DNA from: Rebecca billardiae RCC1528 | Taxonomy: Eukaryota; Haptophyta | Assembly: GCA_965240325.2 (NCBI GenBank) | Contig: OZ251226.1 | Span: forward strand, 372,001 to 436,000 | Length of the DNA stretch: 64,000 nt | Direction: 5' to 3' | Part shown: piece by piece, positions 21,477 through 31,358 of the stretch | Position numbering within the stretch: the first letter of the stretch is position 1 | Layout of the letters: each line of letters starts with the position of its first letter | The notes under the pieces: generated by a model | What the model was told of the DNA's origin: nothing | What the model saw: the letters and a program-made list of their open reading frames with translations, nothing else | The model's database searches: none | Translations under genes and position numbers: made by a program

Positions 21477-22137
21477 TCGCGTGAAACGTTATATTAGAAT
21501 CATCAAGCTCGTGCCTCGTCGTCGGTCTCGGAGCGGCGATGCAGGCGGCTTGCTGGCTCACGACTATCACTCTTGACCCTCGCCCCGGGCACGCGCCCGA
21601 CCCGCGCCGACCGCTCCGCGCATCGAGCGCGCGCTGGCGCCTGGCGCGCGGCCACAGCTGGCTCATAGCGCGGCGCGCGGGCGGCGGGCGCGTGCTGGCC
21701 TGGTGCGGTGTGGGAGGGTACTACTGTACACGCGGTTCAGCATGGTGATAAATGGCGCACGCCGCCTCTCCTTTCCGGCCGGTGCATCGGGCGCAGGAGC
21801 GCGTGCCACGTGCGGCCGCGCGCCGTCCAGGCGGCCCCCAGCGGCCAGGCCCCAGGGCCAGGATGATGGGGAAAACACTGAGGGCCGCAGCAGAACCTCG
21901 CTGTGCCGCCCGGATGTGGCGTCGTTCTCGCAGCATAGCCACAAGGTTGCCAGACGACTCCGGCGCGCGCACGCGCGCACACACGACTTGCCTCGCACGC
22001 GGAAGTCGTTCGGGCGCCCAGCTGGGCCCAACCTCCGCCGTGGACGCCTCGTGTTGGGCTGCGTGCTGGCTCGCCCACCACGCGCGCAATGACCCAGCTC
22101 GCGAGCGCGAGAATCTGCGCCCTGCCCGCGGACTGCC

Positions 22138-22320
22138 ACCAAACAGACCGGCGCAAGCAGGTGAGGGGCGCGTTGCCGCACCTCATCGAGGCGGCCATTG
22201 CAGCAAGCGGCCGCCCCGCGCTCGGAGGCACGCGCTCGAGAGCGCGCTCTGACACCACACGGGGAGGGTGCTGCACCTGGATGTTGTATCCCAGCCACCT
22301 CGAGAGTGCAGCCGCGCCAC
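22138..22320 (+). repeat. Dispersed modular repeat, copy 2
   Basis: Matches 10735-10955 with small deletions: AAACAGACCGGCGCA, GGCGCGTTGCCGCACCTC, GGCCATTGCAGCAAGCGGC, then GGGGAGGGTGCTGCACCT and GAGTGCAGCCGCGCC. It lacks the leading CCTTAACCAAG module. Confidence 0.7.
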
Positions 22321-22981
22321 ACACCTGCCTGCGCTGTGAGCGACGCCGCGTCGACTGATCGAGCCCCAGCCGAAGGGAAGAATAGGAAGATGAAGGGTGG
22401 GCAGGTCCACATGCCCGGCGTAAACTGCGCGCTGCTCGCCTGCGGAGGCAAGCAGCGCACCCCCGCCGCCTTCGCAGCAGCGGGGGCGGGGGAAAGCGGC
22501 CCCTCTCGGTTGCCGCCAGCCCCTGGCTGCCCACCTAGCCCGGTGATGGCACAGGGCCGTTGCCTGCCGTGAACACATACACCTTGTGAGCAGGGCCAGG
22601 CGCGGCCCCACGCCCCATCGGGACGGGCGGGCCCGCGAAGAGCGCGCCCACGACCTCGTCGATCGTCGCCGACGCCGCGCCCTCATGCCCAGACGCCGCA
22701 GCCGGCGGGGCGCCATCACCCTGAGGGTGTTGGCCGCCCCCGGCCTCTTGGCGGTCCGAAGACATGCGGGACGGCCGCGACGACGACGGCTCCGACGATG
22801 CCGAAGGCGCAAGCTCGCGGAAGGGGCCAGAGTTAGCTGCGGCGTCGGGTCCGCACGCGCCTGGGCAGCGCGTTTATCCCGCCTCGTACCCGCCGGCGGC
22901 GGCGCAGGCGGCTTCAGCGAGCCGTTCATTGAAAAATGTATGCTGCTGATGATGATACATTCGTACTTTTTTTTAATAAGG

Positions 22982-23513
22982 CTGTAAGGCAGCGATGCCC
23001 GTAAAGTATAATGGCGGGCCGTCATTAATAATAATAATGGCCAAATGTTGTCGCCTACGCGCCAGCCAATCCGCGGGCAGCCCTTCGGTTCGTAGCTTGA
23101 TTTCCTGCCGAATGAAATCGCGCGAATTCATCTTTCTTCCGCTTCCGACCAAGAAGTTCTTGGCAAAGACGCGGGCAGGTCCAGAGGGTTGGAATGAGAC
23201 GAGAGAATAATCTGCGCGCTCAATCGTGCGCACTATCTCACGATGGGGTCCACGCCCACCACGCACGGGAGTCGTCAAGGGCATCATTAGCTGAACAGTT
23301 CACGCCGCAAGTTTCGTGGGCTGGCTTCGCGCCTCCGAAGAGTACGAGCACCGTCACGTTAAGCTCGCGTTGGGAGTGGAGGAGCGGGGGGGGGGGGGGG
23401 GCACTTTGAGACAATCCGCGTGCGCGTGCCTGACGAGCGGAGTGCTCACCAACTGGGGAGAGCATGCTTCCATGGGCTCTTGAGGCGTATCTGGCGCCCC
23501 TACTACCTCCCAT
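22982..23513 (-). pseudogene. Possible gene fragment of unknown family with a frame break
   Basis: Two overlapping minus-strand frames have protein-like composition unlike the surrounding low-complexity DNA. The upstream one contains LNVTVLVLFGGAKPAHETCG; the downstream one contains ADYSLVSFQPSGPARVF and KNFLVGSGRKMNSRDFI. They overlap near 23238-23287 and could be one protein broken by a frameshift. A poly-G run at 23386-23401 lies in the first. I recognise no family. The last residues come from a TTA-rich tract, so the real 3' end may be earlier. Confidence 0.25.
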
Positions 23514-24095
23514 GGCATGACCAGCCGTCAGGTTGGCGTCTCCTTGCAGTAGTATACTGCCCTTCCCACGTCACTGAAGGGCACCGTGCATCGCGGTTTG
23601 CAGCCGGCTCACACTGGCGGGGCATGTTCGGCAGCCACGTTTGGTACGTGGCCGCATGGGCATGGGCAGCGGAGACGCCGGCAAACGATCGCAGGTGGTG
23701 CCAGGTTTGCAGCTTGGGCACACATGTGACTCGCCGATACACACGTGCGTCCACCTCGCCGGGCGCTGTAGCGCGTGCGAGGCGGGCGCCATGCACCACG
23801 TACGCCCAGTGGGCACTGGGCCGGCACTGGCCGCGGCCTGGTCCTCATCCTGCACCTTGACAGGTCTCATTCTGCCCTTCTTAACCGGACGGCGTTTTCA
23901 GATCCAATCAGCCACGAGCTTGCTCAACTGATGACCCAGCTAGCAACTCTTCCCACGTGCCGCTTGGGTAGCAAGAATAGAAAGAATCAAAAGCAGATTC
24001 TTTCTACCCAAGCGGTAGAAAGAATGCGCAAAAAAGGGCAGCAAAATAACGAGAGATGAGCTGCGAGCGCGGGGTTGGTGCGCTGCGCGCGCGGT

Positions 24096-24127
24096 GCGCC
24101 CGACACTGACTGCTCAGTGTCGGGCGC
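24096..24127. other. Perfect 14-bp-arm palindrome upstream of the TIR-like gene
   Basis: GCGCCCGACACTGA, a four-base CTGC centre, then the exact reverse complement. It ends 57 bases before the chosen ATG at 24185 and 9 bases before an alternative ATG at 24137. It could be a 5' UTR hairpin or an operator-like site. Confidence 0.7.
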
Positions 24128-24184
24128 CTGCGCAGCATGTGGGCGAGATGGCGACGGCAATGGTGCTGCGTGCGAGTGTGGGCA

Positions 24185-25135
24185 ATGCTTGGAGGAAGCG
24201 ACGGCGAGGAGTCCTCCGTGTCGCCGCCGACAGTCGAGCTCGCCCGACTCAATCGGCATGACGACGCTGAGCGGGCAAGCGCAGTGGCGCCCACGGCACT
24301 TGACATCCACATGCCCGATGCCTACGCCGCAGAGGAGGGAGCAGAAAGCGTGTCGTCGCGCTTACTTCTCGGCGTGACAGTCGCGTTCATGCGCGAGTAC
24401 GCCCAGATGGCTGGGTGCCCCCCCGACTGCACGACACAGGATGTGCACGCGCGTGTGCACAACACGGCGGGCACAACGCTCAGGTCGATCGCAGAGCTCT
24501 CCCAGGAGCACCGGACGGCCGACGGGCACCCGTCGGTTGGGCGAGCGCATATGTTCGTATCGCACGCCCACTCGCGCAGGTGGGACCGCATGCTCGACGC
24601 GGTGTCGACGTACATTCAGCTGTGCGGGCTGCAGGAGAGGTCGACGTACGTGTGGTTTGACCTCTTCTGCTTCCGGTACAGCATGCTCACGTCCGAGCTG
24701 CGGCAGGTCGGCGACATCGAGGCGAGCATCGGCCACGTCGTCGTCGTGCTAGACCCGTGGGATAACCCGGTGTGCCTGCGGCGCTCGTGGGTACTCTACG
24801 AGATCTTACACTCGCTCGGGCCGTCTGTCCACCTCGGCCTCACGATGCCGGCCGCCGAGCGCGAGGCGTTTGTGTCCGCGCTCTCGCGCGATCCACAGCG
24901 GGTCGAGGACACGCTCACGCGCTTCGATGTGCGCACCGCGTCTGCAAGCATAGAGTCGGAACAGGTTGCGCTGATGAGCGCGATCCAGCAGCTCTACGCC
25001 GAGTATGACCGCCTCTCTTCCGACGAGGAGGACGCGCCTGCGAGCGACGAGCCCGACGACAGCCTGCGCTACTTCAACCGTGACATGCGCGCGGCGATCC
25101 GGCGCGCCGTGTCCACCTTCTCCTGGCAAATATGA
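24185..25135 (+). CDS. TIR-like domain protein
   Basis: A single-exon frame of 316 residues from MLGGSDGEES (24185); an upstream in-frame ATG at 24137 adds 16 Trp/Arg-rich residues that look non-coding. The core reads MFVSHAHSRRWDRML, then TYVWFDLFCFRYS, IGHVVVVLDPWDNPVCLRRSW and LYEILHSL. This is the order typical of the TIR-like domains common in algal, oomycete and other protist proteins (FVSHAW...WWD.F..N...IGH.VLVL.PW..P..L.R.WCLWE). The C-terminal part (LTMPAAEREAFVSAL, then DVRTASASIES) also matches that family. A pocket glutamate is present in LYE, but whether the protein is an NADase, a scaffold or neither cannot be told. The C-terminus is acidic. The DUF445 gene begins 374 bases downstream on the same strand. 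Confidence 0.65.
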   Translation: MLGGSDGEESSVSPPTVELARLNRHDDAERASAVAPTALDIHMPDAYAAEEGAESVSSRLLLGVTVAFMREYAQMAGCPPDCTTQDVHARVHNTAGTTLRSIAELSQEHRTADGHPSVGRAHMFVSHAHSRRWDRMLDAVSTYIQLCGLQERSTYVWFDLFCFRYSMLTSELRQVGDIEASIGHVVVVLDPWDNPVCLRRSWVLYEILHSLGPSVHLGLTMPAAEREAFVSALSRDPQRVEDTLTRFDVRTASASIESEQVALMSAIQQLYAEYDRLSSDEEDAPASDEPDDSLRYFNRDMRAAIRRAVSTFSWQI

Positions 25136-25509
25136 CCGTGCGACTGGTTTTCAGATAAGCTGTCGGCATTATTAGTCGCCGGGTCCGTCTGGCCGCTGTA
25201 CTACTTAGCGGATTTTAGCATTGTCGTGACTGACGATGCTGATCAGATTGACGACTGCGTCTGCGACTCTGCGACGGAGCTCCGCCGGATTCTCGCCAGA
25301 CGCGATCTGAGATCGATTGACGAAGCAGGGAGGACGAAGCAAAAATGAAAAATTGCTGGTCCCCCGGACGCGCGCGCGTGCGCGGCCCGCGCGCCGGACC
25401 GGCCTGGCAAAGCGGTGCATCTCGAAGCGGAATGGCTGCCCGGCCTTGAGGAACTGGCGCAGCAGCGAATCCACACCTTGTGGCCCCCTGCTCCCCTCCG
25501 GCGCGCGAG

Positions 25510-26905
25510 ATGACGAGCCACACGGGGCCATACCAGCTGATTCACGACGAGCCGACGCTGGTCGCCCAGGGCGCACTCACTGGCGCCCCGGGGGCGGAGG
25601 AGCCTCCGCCCACACCACCCGAACCGCATGCGCCCCAGCAGCCTGCGGGCGCGCCTGACGTCGAGGCACAGACGAGCTCAGAAGAGGCCGACGCGGCCGC
25701 GCGAAGCAGTGCGCGACTTGCACGCAATGGCAGCGCGCAGATCGCGCCGGAGGGAGCTGATGACCCCCATCTGAGCGCGGCGGAGGAGCTGCTGCGCAAC
25801 CGCCCTGGCCCTCTGAACCCGCGCCGGTACGCGACTAAGGGTTTCATCTCCAACTGCTGCACGTTCAGCATCATGCTGCTCGGCATCTTCCTCAAGTCTC
25901 TTGGACACACGCTCGTCGCCCGGTGGGTGCTCGCCTTCGGCGTCTTTGGCTTTGCGGGCGGCATCACCAACTGGCTTGCTGTGCACATGCTGTTCGATCG
26001 CATTCCCGGCCTCTACGGCTCGGGCGTGATCCCGACGCGCTTCAGGGAAATCCGCGAGGTGGTGAAGGACACGATGCTACGGTACGCCACGCAGCACCAG
26101 GCCGAGCGAGCCGCCCGGCGCGCGGGCAATTCCTCTACAAACACACACACGCGCGCGCGCACGCGCGCGCACACACACGCACACGCACACATGCACAACA
26201 AACACACAGTGGGCGCGCGCGCCCATACCCTCTTGACCGCGGGTGCACATGCGCACGGCGCGGCGCGCCCCCGCCCCACTACGCGCCCACTGCAGCACCT
26301 TCTTCGAGCAGGACTACCTCGAGCGCTACCTGCGCGGCAAGCTGTCGAAGCTCGCGGGCGAGCTCGACGCCTCAGCGCTCGTCTCAAAGGCGCTGGCCTC
26401 GCCCGAGGTCGAGGGCATCATCGAGCGGCAGCTCGAGGCGCTCAAGGCGAAGCCTGAGGGCCTGATGCTGGCGATGCAGGTGAGCGAGAGAGGGCGGTGC
26501 GCGGTGCACAGCCGGTCGCCCGACGTGGCGTGCCTGGCACCCCTACCAACGGCAGCGGGGCTGACCTCCGCACCCACCCCTTTGCCGCCCGCGGCTGCCG
26601 CCGCCGCGCAGGGCATAGAGCCGATCTCGCTCAAGCCCGTGGTGCTCAGCTTCGTGCGCGGCGCAGGCGACGAGCTGGGCCCGCTGCTGCTCTCAACGCT
26701 CGAGCCGCAGTCGATCCTGCCGATCGAGCGGCTGAGGCATGAGATCGACCTGCTGATGAGCGCCAAGCTGCAGGAGCTCACGCCCGACCGCGTGAAGGAG
26801 CTGATGGAGGAGGTGATCCGAGTGCACCTCGGCTGGCTCATCGTGTGGGGCAACATCTTCGGCGGCCTCATCGGGCTGATCTCGATCGCACTGGGGTACC
26901 CATGA
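25510..26905 (+). CDS. DUF445-family membrane protein, three exons
   Basis: Proposed exons are 25510-26081, 26296-26478 and 26611-26905. Exon 1 has a disordered Pro/Ala/Glu leader, then GFISNCCTFSIMLLGIFLKS, AGGITNWLAVHMLFDRIPG and YGSGVIPTRFREIREVVKD, the DUF445 N-terminal signature with a membrane segment. The GT donor at 26082 and AG acceptor ending at 26295 join in phase 2 to give TMLRTFFEQDYLERYL, as expected. The first intron (214 bases) is mostly alternating CA/GC. The second intron (132 bases) is in frame and stop-free. Exon 3 ends with GWLIVWGNIFGGLIGLIS, the family's C-terminal membrane segment. DUF445 proteins occur in bacteria and algae; their biochemical role is not established. 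The start at MTSHTGPYQL (25510) is the first ATG in this frame after the upstream spacer. Confidence 0.8.
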
Positions 26906-28168
26906 GGCTGCCGCGCGGACTCTCCAGCTCAGTTGAAATCGCGTCGGACAGTGCTGCTGCTTCAAGTCAGTCAGGTGCTGGCCGGTGTTGCGCGTGATGA
27001 GTAAGCAGCGCGCGGCGTTCGGTAACTAAGCTACTTCGGAATCGGATGCTGTAGTTCGGATCGGCACTCGGCACGACTGCGGACAGCCGCCGCATATGAT
27101 GCCAACAAGAAGCCGCACACGCGGCGCAGAGTTGGGGCCGACACGCCCCGGCGACTGCCGAGTCTGCCGACGGATGATGGGTGTCTTTAGAGTGATTATG
27201 AGACTGAGAGTGAGCGGTGAGTGATGGCCGGCGGGCGTGGCACGTAATCACATCTGATCGTCAGACTCGACCGTACTGTCATATCAGTAATCAGTGAGTG
27301 TCATCATACTATTGAGGAGGTAGCTACAGTAAAGTAGTACAGTTCACTGCGCTAAGAATAAGAGACGCACACAGCTCAGGCAGGCGAGATCGACGCCCGC
27401 CAACTGTCACCGCCCATGAAGCCGTCGCCGATGGTCGCGCCGTCGGAAGATTCGTTCAGCCGTCCGCCTGCGAGGCCTGGATGAGGGCTGCGGCCGCCTC
27501 GCAGCGCGCCAGCGCCCGTCGTCCTCGCCCCACCGTCGTCAACAAAAGGTCGTCGTCCGAACTCTCCGACCAGTAACTACATGATGCAATTGCAACACTC
27601 CCGTACACCGCCATCACGGCCCTTGATCTCACATCATTCTGTGGTGATAACGAACGATGGCTCGTGGTAACTTACTGATCTGCAGCCGCACCAGCTGAGC
27701 CGGACAGTGAACGTCCGGGCAAAACGGGCGCGCCACAGGCCGCACGTGAAGGCACGCGGCTCGCCTCGCGCGACGGGCGCCGTACCAAAAGGCAGTCGCC
27801 CGAGCCATCGGCTACATTGCTTACCTCACTTCCCATGCATCCGATGAATCGCTCATCATTCATCAAGTCAGTGGTCAGGCGCAAGCGAGCGTCGCACTGC
27901 TAAGCCTAAGTTCATCAGCACAGCTGCTGTCATGGCGCTATGATACAGAAGAATACGAGACGTAGGCCAGGCTGCCCGATTAGTGTCGGAACTCGGAATT
28001 CAATAGGGTGAATTACTGAATTCACTGAATTGATCCGCGCGGGCGGGCCGGACCAAGCGTCCAAGCGACCGCATCGTCGTGGCGACGAACTTCGCGCACG
28101 AAATCACGAATCAATCAGTTCACAGTCTCATCGGGCCGCGCGCCGGCCGCGACGAGGCGTCGTTGGTG
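26906..28168. other. Intergenic with a reversed piece of the dispersed repeat
   Basis: No gene is supported. 27351-27425 is the reverse complement of 10609-10680 (AAGAATAAGAGACGCACACA ... CGCCCATGAAG). An AATTC-rich block with inverted GAATTCA/TGAATTC pairs lies at about 27993-28032, just before the next gene. Confidence 0.6.
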
Positions 28169-28573
28169 ATGGGGAATAAGGCGCGGTCCGCGGAGGACCC
28201 CTTTGGTGAGAAAGCCATGTCGGAGACGCGCACTCAGGCGAGGCAACGCAACGCTGCTGCCAAGAAGGCCGCGACATCGCGTAGCTCACGCGAAGACGAT
28301 GACTCCAAAGGCGGCATCCGCTGGGGTCCCCTGGTGATGATGATGCTCATCGTCTTGTCTGGCCTCCTGCCGTTCCTGAGCAACCTCGCCGATAGCCTAG
28401 GGAGACTCGGCGTCACTGTCTTCAACGTCGATCACCAGACCAAGCTGATGCGCTTCTACAAGGCGCACAACGCCGACAAGGTGGATGAGGTGCCATCGCT
28501 GCTCAGAAAGTACAAGGGGCGCGAGGATGTGCTCTACAAGAAGCTGCACCAGAAGTATGGCGTTTGGCCATGA
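28169..28573 (+). CDS. Small single-span membrane protein, RAMP4/SERP1-like N-half with a protist helical tail
   Basis: 134 residues from ATG 28169, or 118 from MSETRTQARQ (28217). A basic segment (RTQARQRNAAAKKAATSR) and a short acidic linker precede one hydrophobic helix, GPLVMMMLIVLSGLLPFLS. This layout, including the Gly-Pro at the membrane border, resembles the ER translocon-associated RAMP4/SERP1 family, but similarity is limited to that segment. The C-terminal 50 residues (LMRFYKAHNADKVDEVPSLL, then KYKGREDVLYKKLHQKYG) match a short helical motif found at the ends of many protist proteins (FY..HNP.K...V..LL.KY.GRE..L...L..KY). The combination suggests an ER membrane protein with a cytosolic or lumenal helical tail. 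Function is inferred only from layout. Confidence 0.5.
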   Translation: MGNKARSAEDPFGEKAMSETRTQARQRNAAAKKAATSRSSREDDDSKGGIRWGPLVMMMLIVLSGLLPFLSNLADSLGRLGVTVFNVDHQTKLMRFYKAHNADKVDEVPSLLRKYKGREDVLYKKLHQKYGVWP

Positions 28574-30782
28574 CGCTCAGCGCGAAGAGCCCCATGGCTG
28601 GCCAGACTACGCAGGCGCCCAGAGGCTCACTCCCACCTGGGGCTGTGGACGCGTGGAGCCGTGCGTGGTCGGCGGATGCCAACCTGTGTCTCCACGACAG
28701 CAGTCTCAGAGCCTCGGACCGCTCGTCATTGACTACCAATGCTCATTCCCATCAATGTCGCCAGGCGGTTCCCAAAGGCGATCCCGTCGCGGACACGGCC
28801 GGCGCGGGCGCCGGTGTCTGCCAGGCACAGGGCAGCGGCCGGCTGCTCCGCGCGCCCGTGACGACGCTCACGCGGGCGACGACGCCCGACTAAGATTCGG
28901 AGTCGGAAGTCCTATGTAAGTACTACGGTATCATCATGTAGTCGCGCCACAGTGAGTGAGTGACCCACTGACGTGCCAGGGGCATTGATGTACATGATCT
29001 ATATCAGATATATAATCTGCGGACTGACTACTGAGTGGCTGCAGCCCTCGGCAGGGCCGTCGGTCGGTCGCGGTACCTAGGCGGTCACTGAGTACTCCCG
29101 GCGTGCCGATAGGTCAGCTGAGTGAGGAGCCTGGACCGTGCCCGAGTGCCCGCCGGACCACGCGCCCCGTCCGCAGTGACGGGCCGCATTTGATTTTTGC
29201 TGCATGCATAGTGATGATGCATCAGTCTGTAGCAGACATACCTGATCAGTCTGGGTCGGGGCCACGGCTTAGAGTTAGACTGCCAGGTCGGACTGTTACC
29301 CCGCCGTAGCTACGGAGTCGCAGCAGGGCTACAGGCGCGCCTTAGCAGTCCACACACCCGAATTCATATGACCGTCACCGAATCGTGAATCGTCTCGCGG
29401 ACGACGTCGACTAACGTAACTACGCCTGAGACTTCTTGAATGACTCAAGTCTCCGAACACTCGATCTTTGACAAAGAGAGTCTCAGTATGTCATAATGAG
29501 AGTAGTCAGAGCATTCGGTCTTCGGAGAGAGCATTGAAGTGGGAGGCGCAGTGAGTGAGTGACCGAACCGCCGCCGCCGCCGGACTCCGCTGAGTGCGCA
29601 GACCGTGCGCACAGACTCAGACAGGCGGCAGGTCGCAGTAGCCAGAAATTTTATTTGTTGTAATTAATAATTATGGCCCGCGGTGCAGCAGCAGGGCGGA
29701 GCGCGCAGCGTGGAGCCCGCTCCGCGGGCCCTAACCACGTTTCAAAAAGATCTTATTTATGAATACGAGAAACGAGAATAAGACGCCATCATCACTATCA
29801 GTGGTGAGTGGAGTGGCTACTCCGAGTACTCGGACCGCGATCACGCGTGACGCCGCACGCGGATCGGAGTTCGGACGGAACCGCGATCATTCCGCCGCAG
29901 ATTTAATTTCATCCGCCGCGACGGAACTCGATCGGAAGGCGTCGGAATAAGGGGCATGCATGCGCTCCAAATCCAATCAATTCGACCTGATGAGTTATTA
30001 TATACTAAAATTTGCTGGGGCTACCCGGTTTAAGCTTAGTTAATTTATAATAATATATTATAATTTAAGCTAATACGTATGTATATATATATATAATATA
30101 TATATGTAGTACGTATTCGATGGCGACATCATTCAAGTTCCCGGACCCACGGTCCGGACCGCCCGACTGCCAGTCTCGGAGAGTGACGGAGTCTGTCTCA
30201 GTGTCTGAGTGACTCCGAGCCTGGCGAGCCTCGGCTCCACGCTGACGACGGCTGTTACAGGCGGCACTCTCCATGACCATGTCGGCAGTGGCCGCGACTA
30301 GAGTCGCCGTGCGGCTAGCCGGACTCTAGTGACTACAACTCGGCGCGCCGCCGCGACCACCAGTGGGAGGCGTGACCGAACCCGGACTCCGCACAGGCGG
30401 CAGGTCGTGCAGTCTGAGTCTGGGAGGCTGCCGCGAACAGAATGATTGATAATGACGATATGATGAGTAATGATCTGCCGAGTGGAGCCTGCCGACGGGC
30501 GCCGGAGTGTCACGCCGACACGCGGGCGCGCGCCGTCGCGGGACTGTTCCGCGACGATTGTGACGGCGTCTCTCGGGAGTGATTGACAGCTGGCAGAGCG
30601 CCCTAGCCGCCTAGCCCCGTCCGCCGCTGCATACTCCGCTCACGTGCACGACCATCAGCACGCTCGCTGCCTCCATGTCGCAGCCTTGGCCAACTGAAGC
30701 ATCTGGTAGGAGGACGCGCCGGGGGCGTGGACGGGCGGTAGCTGCGCCCACGCCCATTGTGCATGCCACGGCACTCGTCAAC
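28574..30782. other. Intergenic with a repeat-element end and AT-rich tracts
   Basis: No gene is supported; the frame at 28564-28893 is low-complexity and unlike any family I know. Contents include an isolated left end of the ATGGCCCGCGG element (29673-29757), an AT-rich block around 30000-30110, and an inverted CTAGAGT/ACTCTAG pair near 30299-30330. The last 180 bases are the 3' flank of the FTR gene. Confidence 0.55.
29673..29757 (+). mobile_element. Solo left end of the ATGGCCCGCGG element, copy IV
   Basis: ATGGCCCGCGGTGCAGCAGC, then GGGCGGAGCGCGCAGCGTGG, GCTCCGCGGGCCCTAACCAC and TTTCAAAAAGATCTT match the left 80 bases of copies I-III. Here GGCCCGCGG and CCGCGGGCC flank the segment as a clean inverted pair. 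No right end was found nearby, so it is either truncated or a minimal hairpin form. Confidence 0.6.
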
Positions 30783-31208
30783 TCACGCGCGCTCCAGCTC
30801 GGTCGCCAGGAAGTGCGCCGTCCACTTTCGCGGCTCCTCAAACTTGACGAGGACCGGCAGATTCGCCGAGATGTGCTTGTCGATGACCTTGACGACTTCG
30901 CCCTCCAGACCCTGCGGGTTGAGCTTGGGGTGCTTGGGCACGTGGCACATCACCAGATCCGACGCGACGACGCGCACGCGGTCTCCCGCCTCGAAAGACG
31001 CCGAGTCCTCACTGTCGTCAGCATCTTCGCCGCCCAGGAAGCTCAAATCGACACCGAGGCTGTCCATCCGCAGGGGTGCCCTGCTCGATGCTGGCCCTAG
31101 CCGGGGCAGATGTGTGGCCACCACCGCCTCCGTCCCGCGCGTCAACACGCGTGATGCCGGCGGGCACCACGCCAGGGCAGCCACCAGTACAGCGCTCATC
31201 GCCATCAT
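30783..31208 (-). CDS. Ferredoxin-thioredoxin reductase, variable (alpha) subunit, plastid-targeted
   Basis: 141 residues. The C-terminal 70 residues read FEAGDRVRVVASDLVMCHVP, then LNPQGLEGEVVKVID, ISANLPVLVKFEEPRKWTAHF and a final LATELERA. This is the SH3-like beta-barrel of the FTR variable chain, which packs against the catalytic FeS subunit that reduces thioredoxins with ferredoxin electrons. The first 20 residues (MSAVLVAALAWCPPAS) are hydrophobic like a signal peptide, and the next 50 are basic and Ser/Thr-rich, as expected of a bipartite leader for a secondary plastid. There is no intron. A second ATG follows the first, and a third starts MSAVLV. The 5' region is short (150 bases) before the repeat element at 31359. 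Confidence 0.8.
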   Translation of the reverse strand: MMAMSAVLVAALAWCPPASRVLTRGTEAVVATHLPRLGPASSRAPLRMDSLGVDLSFLGGEDADDSEDSASFEAGDRVRVVASDLVMCHVPKHPKLNPQGLEGEVVKVIDKHISANLPVLVKFEEPRKWTAHFLATELERA

Positions 31209-31358
31209 GCCGGTCGGGGCGCAATCACCACGATGAGTCCCGACGACGCCCTGTCAGGGGCCGCCGAAACCAGCCGACCCGCGCAGCCGGCGTGGGTACC
31301 GTCCGGATCAGGAGATCGCATCACCGTCGTCGTCAGACTGCACCGCTCCCGACCGATC

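Larger units (their letters stand above)
20096..24095. other. 4-kb spacer with hairpins, microsatellites and repeats; no confident gene
   Basis: Contents: the 5' region of the giant gene; a hairpin cluster at 20571-20690; a piece of the dispersed repeat at 21085-21140 (reverse); AT and GT tracts at 21257-21475; another dispersed repeat copy at 22138-22320; a minus-strand frame at 22535-22765 that could be the C-terminus of a low-complexity protein; a possible gene fragment at 22982-23513 (-); a poly-G run at 23386-23401; and an inverted pair built on GCTTGGGTAG...CTACCCAAGC around 23967-24017. Cys-rich overlapping frames at 23420-23870 on both strands have no recognised family. Confidence 0.5.

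Noticed and set aside
22535-22765. Small minus-strand gene
   Set aside because: Low-complexity Gly/Ala/Pro sequence with no start context or family; at best the end of an unseen gene.
26101-26295. A GC-AG intron in the DUF445 gene
   Set aside because: A normal GT donor at 26082 gives the correct phase and the expected TFFEQDYLERYL junction, so no unusual donor is needed.
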